From positions 124,001 through 188,000 of the forward strand of contig NZ_CP070978.1 of the NCBI RefSeq assembly GCF_018417535.1: a stretch of DNA of 64,000 bases, given 5' to 3'. Shown here piece by piece: positions 16,627 through 24,338 of this stretch. How positions within the stretch are numbered: the first letter of the stretch is position 1; each line of letters begins with the position of its first letter. The stretch is from Burkholderia pyrrocinia. GTDB taxonomy: Bacteria; Pseudomonadota; Gammaproteobacteria; Burkholderiales; Burkholderiaceae. The notes under the pieces are model-generated. The model saw only the letters and a program-made list of their open reading frames with translations, did no database searches and was not told the DNA's origin. The position numbers and the translations under genes were made by a program.

Positions 16627-18378
16627 CTACTTATTGAAGTATTGTGCGAATCGATTGACCTGCTCCAGTGTTACTGGCTGTCCTGCTAAATCCGGCATGG
16701 GTACTCTTCCGTGCAGCAGAATAAAACTGAATTCGGAGCCGGCGCTTACCTGGGCATTACCATGGCAGCCCATACATCCGCCCATGTTCACACGATCACC
16801 GTCGAAAGCGACGTTATCAAATTCTTTCGCGCATTTATCGAGATTGCTGGCGCCAGGTTTAAATTTGCAATCAGTAAAATCAGTGATGGTGAATTCGTTT
16901 TTGGGAAAATTGGTAAATCTCCCGCTAAATTTCTGCAAATTATAATCCGTTTCGATTACACTGTTGGATTGATAATATGTTGAGGCATTGTCGGCATCGT
17001 AGTCGTAGCCAGCTTTGGGTTTGTTAATCGGCGCATTTTGAACGTTGACGAGCTTGTAGTACATCCACACTGGTCTATTAATGCCATGCTTGTCTGCATA
17101 GGCGGTCATTGCATCATGGGCACGCTGGTTGATATCGATTATGTATGGAGGAATTTTGTTAATTCTTTTGTTGACAATGATCTTGCCATTTGAAACAAGT
17201 CCGGTGTTCGGGGTATTTTGATAGTAAAGCTGTCCGGCTGGAAAGCCGAAATCCCCCTCGTGACTAAATTGCTGCGTAGTTGTGGGTGTGGCGTTTTTTG
17301 ACAGAATAATTGGCCACAGCGGCGCTCGGTCTCCTCCAAGATAATTCCCATTAACGTCTTCAAGAGGTTTTTCTTTAAAATCCGTGATGTTGTCCGCCTG
17401 CTCGAATGTCGCGTAAATAAAGTAAGGGGCAGTGGCTGTTTTTTGAATGATGTGCAATCCAACGAGGCCAAACTCACTGTCAACATAGCGCGCGGCATTA
17501 TCCGGCCCCTTGACGTAATACCGCACATTCGTGGTATAGAAGCGCCCGGATTGAGTCTCCCGCTGCGTTAATTTCCGCCAAGCCGCCTTGACTTCAATGG
17601 TGCCATTGGGGAAGGATATCAAGTTGGCGCTTCCCTGTAGCGGGTCATCCTTGTGCTGGTCAACATATTTCGCCGTGGCCTCAAAGATCAACCGAACGTG
17701 TTTATCCTTTTCGCCACCAAAAAAATTATTGGAGGCAACATATGTGTACTCTTTACGATTCGCCTTCGCCATGTATAAGATTTGGGTATCCAGATCTGTG
17801 ATCTTCCCAGCATAAATCTGATCCAGGCCGATCTGGCTGTTTTCATCAAGATTGATCCAAGGCCTCGACTCAGGAGATGCGCTAGGCCGCGAAACCAACG
17901 CCAGCGGGCGCACCGGTACCGCGTACGTATAGACGGGACGGACGTCGTAGCCGTAATCCCTCGGTTTCCCCTCGTCGTACCCTGCTGGCATGCCCGTGCC
18001 GGGATATATCTCAACCTTCCCTCGATAGGTATGCCATACCAGCGGGTCTGTATATCCAGCCTTGCCGAATGGCTGACCCGGATCCGGTTTATCGCGTGGT
18101 TCACTATTGTTATTTCTCGCGAGCGCGGGCCAGTTCAGCGCAATAAATTCTTGCCAGGCGAACTTCGCAGCTTCCGCTGGCGACGCGGACGGTGCGCCAC
18201 CAGGTATATCGGCAGGCAACGTACAACTGATCGTAATCTCTCGATCATCCAACGCCTCGCACTGGGACTGGGGCCCGCAGAATCCGATCAGCGGATATGC
18301 CGCGATGCACGTTGAAGTTGCCACGCGTGCGAAGGTACGCCGCCAGTCAACGCATTGACGAATCTGGTTGTCGAACAT
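16627..18378 (-). CDS. Exported CxxCH haem-binding protein of unknown family
   Basis: A 583-residue protein with a hydrophobic N-terminal segment (residues 18-34), probably a signal sequence. The only functional motif is GGCMGCHGNAQ near the C-terminus, a single CxxCH haem c attachment site, with GRVPMPDLAG after it giving a possible distal methionine ligand. The long middle part is rich in Tyr, Asn and Lys, with many short beta-type segments and no recognised enzyme motif. GC content is about half, far below the neighbours, and codon use includes many A/T-ending codons: acquired DNA. It lies between an IS5 remnant and a TnsA/intron remnant. It probably acts in the periplasm as an electron-transfer or oxidative enzyme. 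Confidence 0.7.
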   Translation of the reverse strand: MFDNQIRQCVDWRRTFARVATSTCIAAYPLIGFCGPQSQCEALDDREITISCTLPADIPGGAPSASPAEAAKFAWQEFIALNWPALARNNNSEPRDKPDPGQPFGKAGYTDPLVWHTYRGKVEIYPGTGMPAGYDEGKPRDYGYDVRPVYTYAVPVRPLALVSRPSASPESRPWINLDENSQIGLDQIYAGKITDLDTQILYMAKANRKEYTYVASNNFFGGEKDKHVRLIFEATAKYVDQHKDDPLQGSANLISFPNGTIEVKAAWRKLTQRETQSGRFYTTNVRYYVKGPDNAARYVDSEFGLVGLHIIQKTATAPYFIYATFEQADNITDFKEKPLEDVNGNYLGGDRAPLWPIILSKNATPTTTQQFSHEGDFGFPAGQLYYQNTPNTGLVSNGKIIVNKRINKIPPYIIDINQRAHDAMTAYADKHGINRPVWMYYKLVNVQNAPINKPKAGYDYDADNASTYYQSNSVIETDYNLQKFSGRFTNFPKNEFTITDFTDCKFKPGASNLDKCAKEFDNVAFDGDRVNMGGCMGCHGNAQVSAGSEFSFILLHGRVPMPDLAGQPVTLEQVNRFAQYFNK

Positions 18379-18832
18379 GACGGTTACTCCTTTTAGCTAC
18401 ATTGCCTGACTAATTCTGTCCCGAGAAAACACCGGATCCGCACCAGCTTTTGCACAAACAGGTGGAGAGGACAAAATATTTGCAATAGATGCGGATACCT
18501 CATCGATCGAAGAGGACCGCATTCCAGACAGCTTCGATCAGGCTCCGTGATGACTCGGGTTATCCATGCGCGAAGATGCTCGCCCGGACATGAAGTTAGG
18601 CTGAACGCACCGAGCGTTCAATTACACTCGATTACGATAGCGCGGCGAGGCACTGTCAGGTTGATGGAGGCAGCCGTCCCGCGAAGTAAAGTCGCAACAT
18701 ATGTCCCTAAATAAAGCCCCGTCATTCCGTGAGGCGTCCAGCTCACGTGTCTAACTTTAATTTCCTCAGATGCGAACTAACTTTCGATCTTGTTGATGAT
18801 GAGAAGTAAAGCCGTGACTTTGCGAGGAGGAG
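18379..18832. other. Intergenic region with a possible Tn7-like transposon end
   Basis: No gene is visible. Near the right side TGTCTAACTTTA begins at 18748 and the eight bases CTAACTTT recur at 18751 and 18777, 26 bases apart, 49-82 bases before the TnsA-like frame. Tn7-like elements begin with TGT and carry repeated transposase sites inside their ends, with tnsA close to one end, so this could be a relic left end. The rest is presumably the promoter region of the haem-protein gene. Confidence 0.3.
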
Positions 18833-19438
18833 GTGGTGGTGGAAGATTTCTGTCCGGACGATCCCACACAGCGCTTTGCCTTTCAGCCGATCACCATCCA
18901 GCGCTCGAAATGGCTGCACCAATTTCATGTCTGGAGCCCGAAGCTGTCCCGACGCCTCGTACTTTATTCGCAACAGGCGGTCGACTTCTGGGCCATGATT
19001 GAATCCCATGCGACGATTCTGACGTTCTGCGAATACCCCGGCTTCATCCTGGTTGACGAGAGGCCTCGTATCGCGGATTTCGTGCTTCATCGGGACGACA
19101 CAAACGAGTTTGTTGTCCTGAATGCCACGCCCCTCGCTGCGGTTGATTCTGAAAAGATTCATGCAATGACCGCCCTCAAGATGGCATGGCAAGAGACCGC
19201 GGAGTTGGTGGGCAGGTTGAACCGCACGTTGCGAGGCTGGGCGAACTACTTCCAGGCAGGGAGCGTTAGCCGCGCATACCGTGCGCTCGACAGCTACACC
19301 GCTACGCGGTTGCGCCGGTGGTTACGCAACAAGTGCAAGCTCAGACGGCGCAGGGGCGGGACCTATCCATCCTCGCACCTCTACGGGCACATCGGCGTAC
19401 GTCTGAGCGCCGGTGGAGGCGTAGCCTGGCGTGTGTGA
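18833..19438 (+). pseudogene. Chimeric frame: TnsA-like endonuclease fragment fused to group II intron maturase tail
   Basis: A 201-residue open frame from GTG 18833, with GAGGAGG just upstream. Residues 1-100 resemble the N-terminal half of TnsA-like transposon endonucleases: [17 protein letters not shown], then [21 protein letters not shown], and a nuclease-like series with E57, CEYPG and RIADFVL. From about residue 120 the sequence is the C-terminal end of a group II intron reverse transcriptase/maturase: [15 protein letters not shown], then [20 protein letters not shown] and [16 protein letters not shown]. Neither part is complete: the TnsA half lacks its second half and the maturase lacks its reverse transcriptase. 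The join lies near 19135-19205. It is most simply an intron inserted in a tnsA-like gene followed by deletion. Confidence 0.6.
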
Positions 19439-19595
19439 AGGCGTGATGTCTTGTCCGAGAGCCCAGTGCGGGAGATCTGCACGCTGGGTTCGATTAGCGG
19501 GATGTGGAAACGGGGTTAAGGCAAGGTTATTCCGGCACCGCCAGACGAAAGGGGCGGCAACAGACAAACCGAACCTGCTGCTACCACGCCACATC
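19163..19595 (+). mobile_element. 3' end of a group II intron (maturase tail and domain V-like hairpin)
   Basis: The maturase tail ends at 19438 and is followed by RNA structure typical of intron 3' ends. AGCCCAG (19460-19466) pairs with CTGGGTT (19484-19490), enclosing a GTGCGGGAGATCTGCAC stem, as in domain V of bacterial group II introns. GATTAGCGG and GGAAACGGGGTTAAGG follow as in the domain V-VI linker of related Burkholderia introns. The 5' part and the reverse transcriptase are gone, so it cannot move by itself. The exact 3' splice site is uncertain, somewhere near 19590. Confidence 0.55.
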
Positions 19596-19677
19596 TCGAC
19601 TCAACCGAACCGCGTCACGCGCGAACCGGCCCCATCGCGGCGCCGGCCATCCTCGCGATCGCTCTCGATCTCGCCGG

Positions 19678-20304
19678 TCAGCGCACCGGCGCCGCCGTCG
19701 CCAGCAGGCTGCGCAGGAACACCATGATCATGTGCCCGATGGGCACGTCGGACAGGATCGACTGCTGCAGCGACAGGCCTTGCGAGAGCCCCATGAACGA
19801 CACGGCCAGGACGGTCGGCGATTCGGGCGGGACCTTCTTCATCCTCGCGAAAATCTGTTCGATGCAATAGGCGAGGCCATCGCGGTGGCCGTCAAGCAAC
19901 GCCTGCGACGCCGCTGCGAACGCGGGGTTGCGACGCCCCTGGAGCTTGAACTCGACGCCCAGCACCGACCACTCGGGCTCGGCGTCGACGGTCCGCGACC
20001 AGACTTCCAGCGCATTCAGGATGTCGTCCGCGGAGGCGGACGGGTCGCTCAGCGTCCGGGCGATGGCGGCCACTTGCGTCGTCGAGCGCTCCCGCATCAA
20101 TTCCACGAACAGCGCTTCCTTGCTCGCGAAATTCGAATAGAACGCGCCCTGCGTATAGCCGGCCTCGGCCGCGATATCCCTGAGCGACGTGGCGCCGAAA
20201 CCGCGGTCGACAAACAGCCGCTTCGCCGCGGCGAGCAAATGTGCGCGGGTCTGCAGTCGACTGTCTTCGCGGCTCAGCCGCGGCGGATGGGGCGCCATGT
20301 TCAT
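19678..20304 (-). CDS. TetR-family transcriptional regulator
   Basis: A 208-residue repressor. The N-terminal helix-turn-helix is standard: TRAHLLAAAKRLFVDRGF then SLRDIAAEAGYTQGAFYSNF. The helical C-terminal half, with a WSRTVDAEPEWSVLGVEFKL segment, would bind the ligand and form the dimer. Two identical-type palindromes just upstream of its start indicate autoregulation. No transporter or enzyme gene is directly divergent, so the controlled function may be remote. It sits at the border between the acquired patch and normal GC-rich sequence. Confidence 0.88.
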   Translation of the reverse strand: MNMAPHPPRLSREDSRLQTRAHLLAAAKRLFVDRGFGATSLRDIAAEAGYTQGAFYSNFASKEALFVELMRERSTTQVAAIARTLSDPSASADDILNALEVWSRTVDAEPEWSVLGVEFKLQGRRNPAFAAASQALLDGHRDGLAYCIEQIFARMKKVPPESPTVLAVSFMGLSQGLSLQQSILSDVPIGHMIMVFLRSLLATAAPVR

Positions 20305-20314
20305 GGCGGGAAGG

Positions 20315-20374
20315 ATATCAGTTGATATTTGAGATGGATACCATTACGATTGCGCTTCAAATATCACTTGATAT
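20315..20374. promoter_or_regulatory. Paired TetR-type operators
   Basis: Two copies of the palindrome ATATCA-NN-TGATAT occur at 20315-20328 (centre GT) and 20361-20374 (centre CT), 46 bases apart, with the first beginning 11 bases before the TetR start codon. Conservation of both arms with different centres is strong evidence for a real dimer site. The remainder of 20305-20659 shows no gene on either strand. Confidence 0.6.
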
Positions 20375-20659
20375 GTGAAATGCGGCGCGCGATGGTGCTT
20401 CCGGATGTCTCCAGTGGGGGATTTGTCCCGGGTGGACGATCGGTTCGGCAGGACGCGCCTGTCTGTTTGCGGCATCGGGGTGTATGCCGCGGCATCGGCG
20501 TTCCGCGGATTGTCCGTCTCTTCGCGTCGCGTTGTCCGGCGCGCAGCGATGCGTCGCATGCGATCAAGTGAATGTCGCTGTCACGGGGCGTTGTAAAACA
20601 GTCCATTAGTCATGCGAATCATGTCGATTCGCATTCGGATGCAGGGCAGGAAGCAGAAG

Positions 20660-20995
20660 ATGAGCGTGAGCAAGACCTATGCGCAGCTCGTGGTCGAGCT
20701 GTTCGAACTGGACGAGGAAATCGAGCGCGCACGCGCACGTGAACGCATCGATGCGATCGCGAAGGTTCACTCGCTGATGGATACCTATGCGATCAAGCAT
20801 CGCGACCTGGTCGGCCGCAACGGTCGCCGAGGTTCGTATATCGTGAAAGTACTGCCGGCACGGTATCGCGACCCGGCGAGCGGGAAGGAATGGAGCGGGC
20901 GCGGCAATGCGCCGCTCTGGATCAGGGGCAAGGACCGCCGTCAGTTCGTGGTACGCAAGCCGCCGCCCGCAGGCAAGAAAGCCAAGTCAGGTTGA
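20660..20995 (+). CDS. H-NS-family nucleoid protein
   Basis: An 111-residue protein with the two H-NS parts: an N-terminal coiled coil for oligomerisation (residues 1-45, VELFELDEEIERARARERIDA) and a C-terminal DNA-binding segment, YRDPASGKEWSGRGNAPLWI, carrying the RGNAP-type AT-hook-like loop that reads AT-rich minor grooves. Such proteins silence acquired DNA, and this one lies just 1.2 kb from a low-GC patch. The start at 20660 has AGGAAG upstream; an earlier in-frame ATG at 20612 would add 16 basic residues. Confidence 0.85.
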   Translation: MSVSKTYAQLVVELFELDEEIERARARERIDAIAKVHSLMDTYAIKHRDLVGRNGRRGSYIVKVLPARYRDPASGKEWSGRGNAPLWIRGKDRRQFVVRKPPPAGKKAKSG

Positions 20996-21071
20996 CGAGA
21001 CATGGCCGGGGCGCTGCCTGCATCGACGGATACGACGGTAGCGCCGTGCCCGTCTGTCGCGCCGCTCGCGT

Positions 21072-21830
21072 TTATCCGCGCCCCACGAAAGGCATCGCGG
21101 TCGCCATGATCGTCATGTTCAGGATGTTCGTGTCCAGCGGCAGATTCGCCATCTGGACGACCGCGTTCGCCACATGCGTGACGTCCATGCGCGCCTCGGG
21201 CGCCAGGCTGCCATCGGCCTGCGGGACGCCTTGCGTCATCCGTTCCGTGAGCGACGTCGCTGCGTTGCCGATGTCGATCTGGCCGCACGCGATGTTGTAC
21301 GCACGGCCGTCCAGCGCCAGCGACTTGGTGATGCCCGTCACCGCGTGCTTGGTGGCCGTGTACGCGATCGTATCGGGGCGCGGCGCGTGCGCCGAGATCG
21401 AGCCGTTGTTGATGATTCGGCCGCCCTGCGGCGTTTGCGCTTTCATCAGGCGCCACGCGGCCCGCGCACACAGAAAGACGCCGGTCAGGTTCGTCGCGAC
21501 GACGCCGTTCCATACGTCGAATTCGTATTCGTCGAGGGCAACGGGCGGGGCGTTGCGCCCGGCGTTGTTGAACAGGACATCCAGCCGGCCGAACTGCTGC
21601 GCGATTTGCGCAAACGCGCGGTCGACCGATGCTTCGTCGGTGACGTCGGCGGGAAACACGTGCGCGTCGCCGTTGGCGGCGCGGATCGCGTCCTGCGTTT
21701 CGCGCAACGATGCTCCGTTGCGTCCGAGCAGCGCGACGGTGAATCCCGCTTGGGCGAGCGCGATGGCCGCCGCACGACCGATGCCGGATCCGGCGCCCGT
21801 GACGGCTGCGAATTGCTTCGTGACAGACAT
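21072..21830 (-). CDS. Short-chain dehydrogenase/reductase
   Basis: A 252-residue classical SDR. The NAD(P)-binding motif [19 protein letters not shown] lies at 11-29, NNAG follows, and the catalytic Ser, Tyr and Lys are in [23 protein letters not shown]. The C-terminal part is typical of a soluble tetrameric enzyme. The start at 21830 (MSVTKQF) was chosen because the motif begins ten residues later; longer forms would only add arginine-rich sequence. It is transcribed in the same direction as the LysR gene upstream, 139 bases away. The substrate cannot be predicted. Confidence 0.85.
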   Translation of the reverse strand: MSVTKQFAAVTGAGSGIGRAAAIALAQAGFTVALLGRNGASLRETQDAIRAANGDAHVFPADVTDEASVDRAFAQIAQQFGRLDVLFNNAGRNAPPVALDEYEFDVWNGVVATNLTGVFLCARAAWRLMKAQTPQGGRIINNGSISAHAPRPDTIAYTATKHAVTGITKSLALDGRAYNIACGQIDIGNAATSLTERMTQGVPQADGSLAPEARMDVTHVANAVVQMANLPLDTNILNMTIMATAMPFVGRG

Positions 21831-21969
21831 GGCTTGATTCCCTGCTGGTTGAATTGGGAAAGAGGGGCGAACGATCGATGTCTTCGCCACCCGGTCAATG
21901 CATTCGAAATGTGCCCGGCGCAAGTTCAAGCGACATCGTACAGCGCGCCCGGTTGCGCGATAACCGCGA

Positions 21970-22914
21970 CTATTTCTTCCGCCCGGGCGCCGCCTTCCGT
22001 GCCCGCGCGCCCGTCTCCGTAAACAGGTCGACCACGACACCGCGCAGCCACCGGTTTCCTTCGTCCTGATTGACCCGCGTATGCCACAGCATATGAATCG
22101 GCGCACCGGGCAGCGTGACGGGCAACGCGCGCCAGCCGAGCGAAAACGGCGCGGCGAGTTGCAGCGCGAGATGCTCCGGCACGGTCGCGATCAGGTCGGT
22201 GCGCTGCAGGATGTAGCCCACGCTCATGAAATGCGGCACCGTCAGCCGTACCCGGCGCGTCACGCGGCGCCGCTTCAGCCATTCATCCACCTGCCCGTGG
22301 CCGGTGCCGGCCGACACCACGACGAGGTGCTCGGCGTCGCGCCATGCATCGACCGTCAGCGGCGCATCTTCGAGCGGATGCCCGCGCCGGAACAGGCACA
22401 CATAGCGCTGATCGAACAGCCGGCGCTGATAGAACCCGCCCTTGAGTTGCGGCAGCAGGCCGATCGCGAGATCGACGCGGCCGTCGGCCATTTCGTCGCT
22501 CAGGTTGACGCTCGTGTTGCGCACGGTATTGAGCGCAATGCCGGGCGCCGCGTGCGACAGGTGTTCGAGCAGCGCGGGCAGGAATACGACCTCGCCGATA
22601 TCGGTCATGCCGATCGTCAGCGTGCGCGTGGCGCGCAGCGGATCGAAACCGGTCTCGGGATTCAGCGCGGCATGCAGCGTCGCGAGCGCGTGCGATACGG
22701 GTTCCGCCAGCCGCAGTGCGAACGGCGTCGGCACCACGCCGCCCGGGCCGCGCACGAACAGCGGATCGCCGAGCCGGCGGCGCAGCTTCGCGAGCGCGTT
22801 GCTGACGCCCGGCTGGCTCATGTTCATCTGTTCGGCGACGCTCGACACGCGCCGCTCCTGCATCAGCCGCTGGAACAGCAGCAGCAGGTTGAGGTCGATA
22901 TCGCACAGTTCCAT
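21970..22914 (-). CDS. LysR-family regulator (NahR-like)
   Basis: A 314-residue regulator whose start, [24 protein letters not shown], and [19 protein letters not shown] resemble the NahR/LeuO-like group of LysR proteins. The helix-turn-helix is in [20 protein letters not shown]. Divergent from a salicylate-hydroxylase-like monooxygenase 165 bases away, the same pairing by which NahR-type proteins control salicylate catabolism. A TTCAT-N11-ATGAA site lies between them. The C-terminus is basic ([12 protein letters not shown]). The inducer is inferred, not shown. Confidence 0.87.
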   Translation of the reverse strand: MELCDIDLNLLLLFQRLMQERRVSSVAEQMNMSQPGVSNALAKLRRRLGDPLFVRGPGGVVPTPFALRLAEPVSHALATLHAALNPETGFDPLRATRTLTIGMTDIGEVVFLPALLEHLSHAAPGIALNTVRNTSVNLSDEMADGRVDLAIGLLPQLKGGFYQRRLFDQRYVCLFRRGHPLEDAPLTVDAWRDAEHLVVVSAGTGHGQVDEWLKRRRVTRRVRLTVPHFMSVGYILQRTDLIATVPEHLALQLAAPFSLGWRALPVTLPGAPIHMLWHTRVNQDEGNRWLRGVVVDLFTETGARARKAAPGRKK

Positions 22915-22932
22915 GGGTTTCGCGTTGCCCGG

Positions 22933-22953
22933 TTCATTGCATCCAGTGATGAA
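22933..22953. promoter_or_regulatory. LysR-type operator TTCAT-N11-ATGAA
   Basis: TTCAT at 22933-22937 and ATGAA at 22949-22953 form an inverted repeat with an 11-base gap, the T-N11-A layout bound by LysR proteins. It lies 19 bases upstream of the LysR start codon, in the divergent region shared with the monooxygenase. A second TTCATT copy at 22960 may be a weaker site. Confidence 0.5.
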
Positions 22954-23079
22954 GCAGATTCATTTCATTTTATTGCGGGATGAAAGTCCACTCCTGAAAA
23001 TACCGATACCGCGCATGCATTCGACCTGACCGCTGCGCAGCCCGCAGCCCCACATCTGAATATCGGAGACACCTTCATC

Positions 23080-24294
23080 ATGCAGACGAACCTGAAGATT
23101 GCGATCGTCGGCGCCGGCATCGGCGGCCTGACGCTCGCGCTCGCGCTGCGCGAGCACGGCATCGACGCGCAGCTCTACGAGCAGACCGACGCATTGCGGG
23201 AAGTCGGCGCGGCCGTCGCGCTGTCGGCCAATGCGACGCGCTTCTACGAGCGCATGGGCTTGCGCGCGGCCTTCGACGCGGTGTGCGCGGACATCCCGGG
23301 CCTCGTCTATCGCGACGGGCGCAGCGGCGCGGTGATCGGCCATCATCGCGGCGAACCCGACTATCGCCGGCAATTCGGCGGCGCGTACTGGGGCGTGCAT
23401 CGCGCGGATCTGCAGGCCGTGCTGTCGAAGGCGGTCGGCGTCGAGCGCATCCATCTCGGCCATCGGCTGGTCGATCTCGCGCAGCATCCGGATCGCGTCG
23501 TGCTGAGTTTCGACAACGGCGCGCAAGTCGAGGCCGATCTCGTGATCGGTGCGGACGGTGCGCGTTCGATCACGCGACGCTGGATGCTCGGCTATGACGA
23601 CGTGCTGTATTCGGGGTGTTCGGGTTTTCGCGGCGTGGTGCCGGCCGAACGCATGGACTTGCTGCCGGATCCCGACACGATCCAGTTCTGGGTCGGGCCG
23701 CACGGGCATCTGCTGCACTATCCGATCGGCGACAACGGCGACCAGAATTTCCTGCTGGTCGAGCGGCATCCGTCGCCGTGGCCGTCGCGCGACTGGGTCA
23801 TGCCGGCCGAGGAGGGCGAGCAGTTGCGCGTGTTCAGGAACTGGCATCCGGCGGTCGTGCAGATGATTACGGCCGTGCCGATCAGCCAGCGCTGGGGGCT
23901 CTTTCATCGTCCGCCGCTCGGCCGCTGGAGCCGCGGACGCGTGACGCTGATCGGCGACGCCGCGCATGCGCTGGTGCCGCATCACGGGCAGGGCGCGAAC
24001 CAGTCGATCGAGGATGCGGTGGTATTGGCGGCGCAACTGGCGAAGGCTGGCCCGGGCAACTGGCGCGAAGCGCAGGAAGCGTACGAGCGCCTGCGGCGGG
24101 GCCGCACGCGCAAGGTGCAGTACGCGTCGATTTCCGCGGCCGACGTGCTGCACCTGCCCGACGGGCCGGCCGCGCAGGCGCGCAACGCGCGTCTGGCCGA
24201 ACGCGACAGCGTGCTGCACCATCTGGACTGGATCCACGATTTCGATGCGCTCGCCGACGAACCGAACGAGCGTCAGGGGGGCACGTGGCTTTGA
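23080..24294 (+). CDS. FAD-dependent aromatic monooxygenase, salicylate-hydroxylase-like
   Basis: A 404-residue group A flavin hydroxylase. The dinucleotide fold IVGAGIGGLTLALALREHG starts at residue 9, the DG motif is in DLVIGADGARS, and the GD motif is TLIGDAAHALVPHHGQGANQ, which binds the FAD ribityl chain. These define NAD(P)H-dependent hydroxylases acting on aromatic acids. Length and motif spacing fit salicylate 1-hydroxylase or 3-hydroxybenzoate 6-hydroxylase. The divergent NahR-like regulator favours salicylate. Downstream catechol-cleavage genes are absent, so the pathway would be completed elsewhere. Confidence 0.85.
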   Translation: MQTNLKIAIVGAGIGGLTLALALREHGIDAQLYEQTDALREVGAAVALSANATRFYERMGLRAAFDAVCADIPGLVYRDGRSGAVIGHHRGEPDYRRQFGGAYWGVHRADLQAVLSKAVGVERIHLGHRLVDLAQHPDRVVLSFDNGAQVEADLVIGADGARSITRRWMLGYDDVLYSGCSGFRGVVPAERMDLLPDPDTIQFWVGPHGHLLHYPIGDNGDQNFLLVERHPSPWPSRDWVMPAEEGEQLRVFRNWHPAVVQMITAVPISQRWGLFHRPPLGRWSRGRVTLIGDAAHALVPHHGQGANQSIEDAVVLAAQLAKAGPGNWREAQEAYERLRRGRTRKVQYASISAADVLHLPDGPAAQARNARLAERDSVLHHLDWIHDFDALADEPNERQGGTWL

Positions 24295-24338
24295 GCGGGC
24301 AGCGGCGCGGTCACGCGCGAGCGTGACCGCTTAGACGA

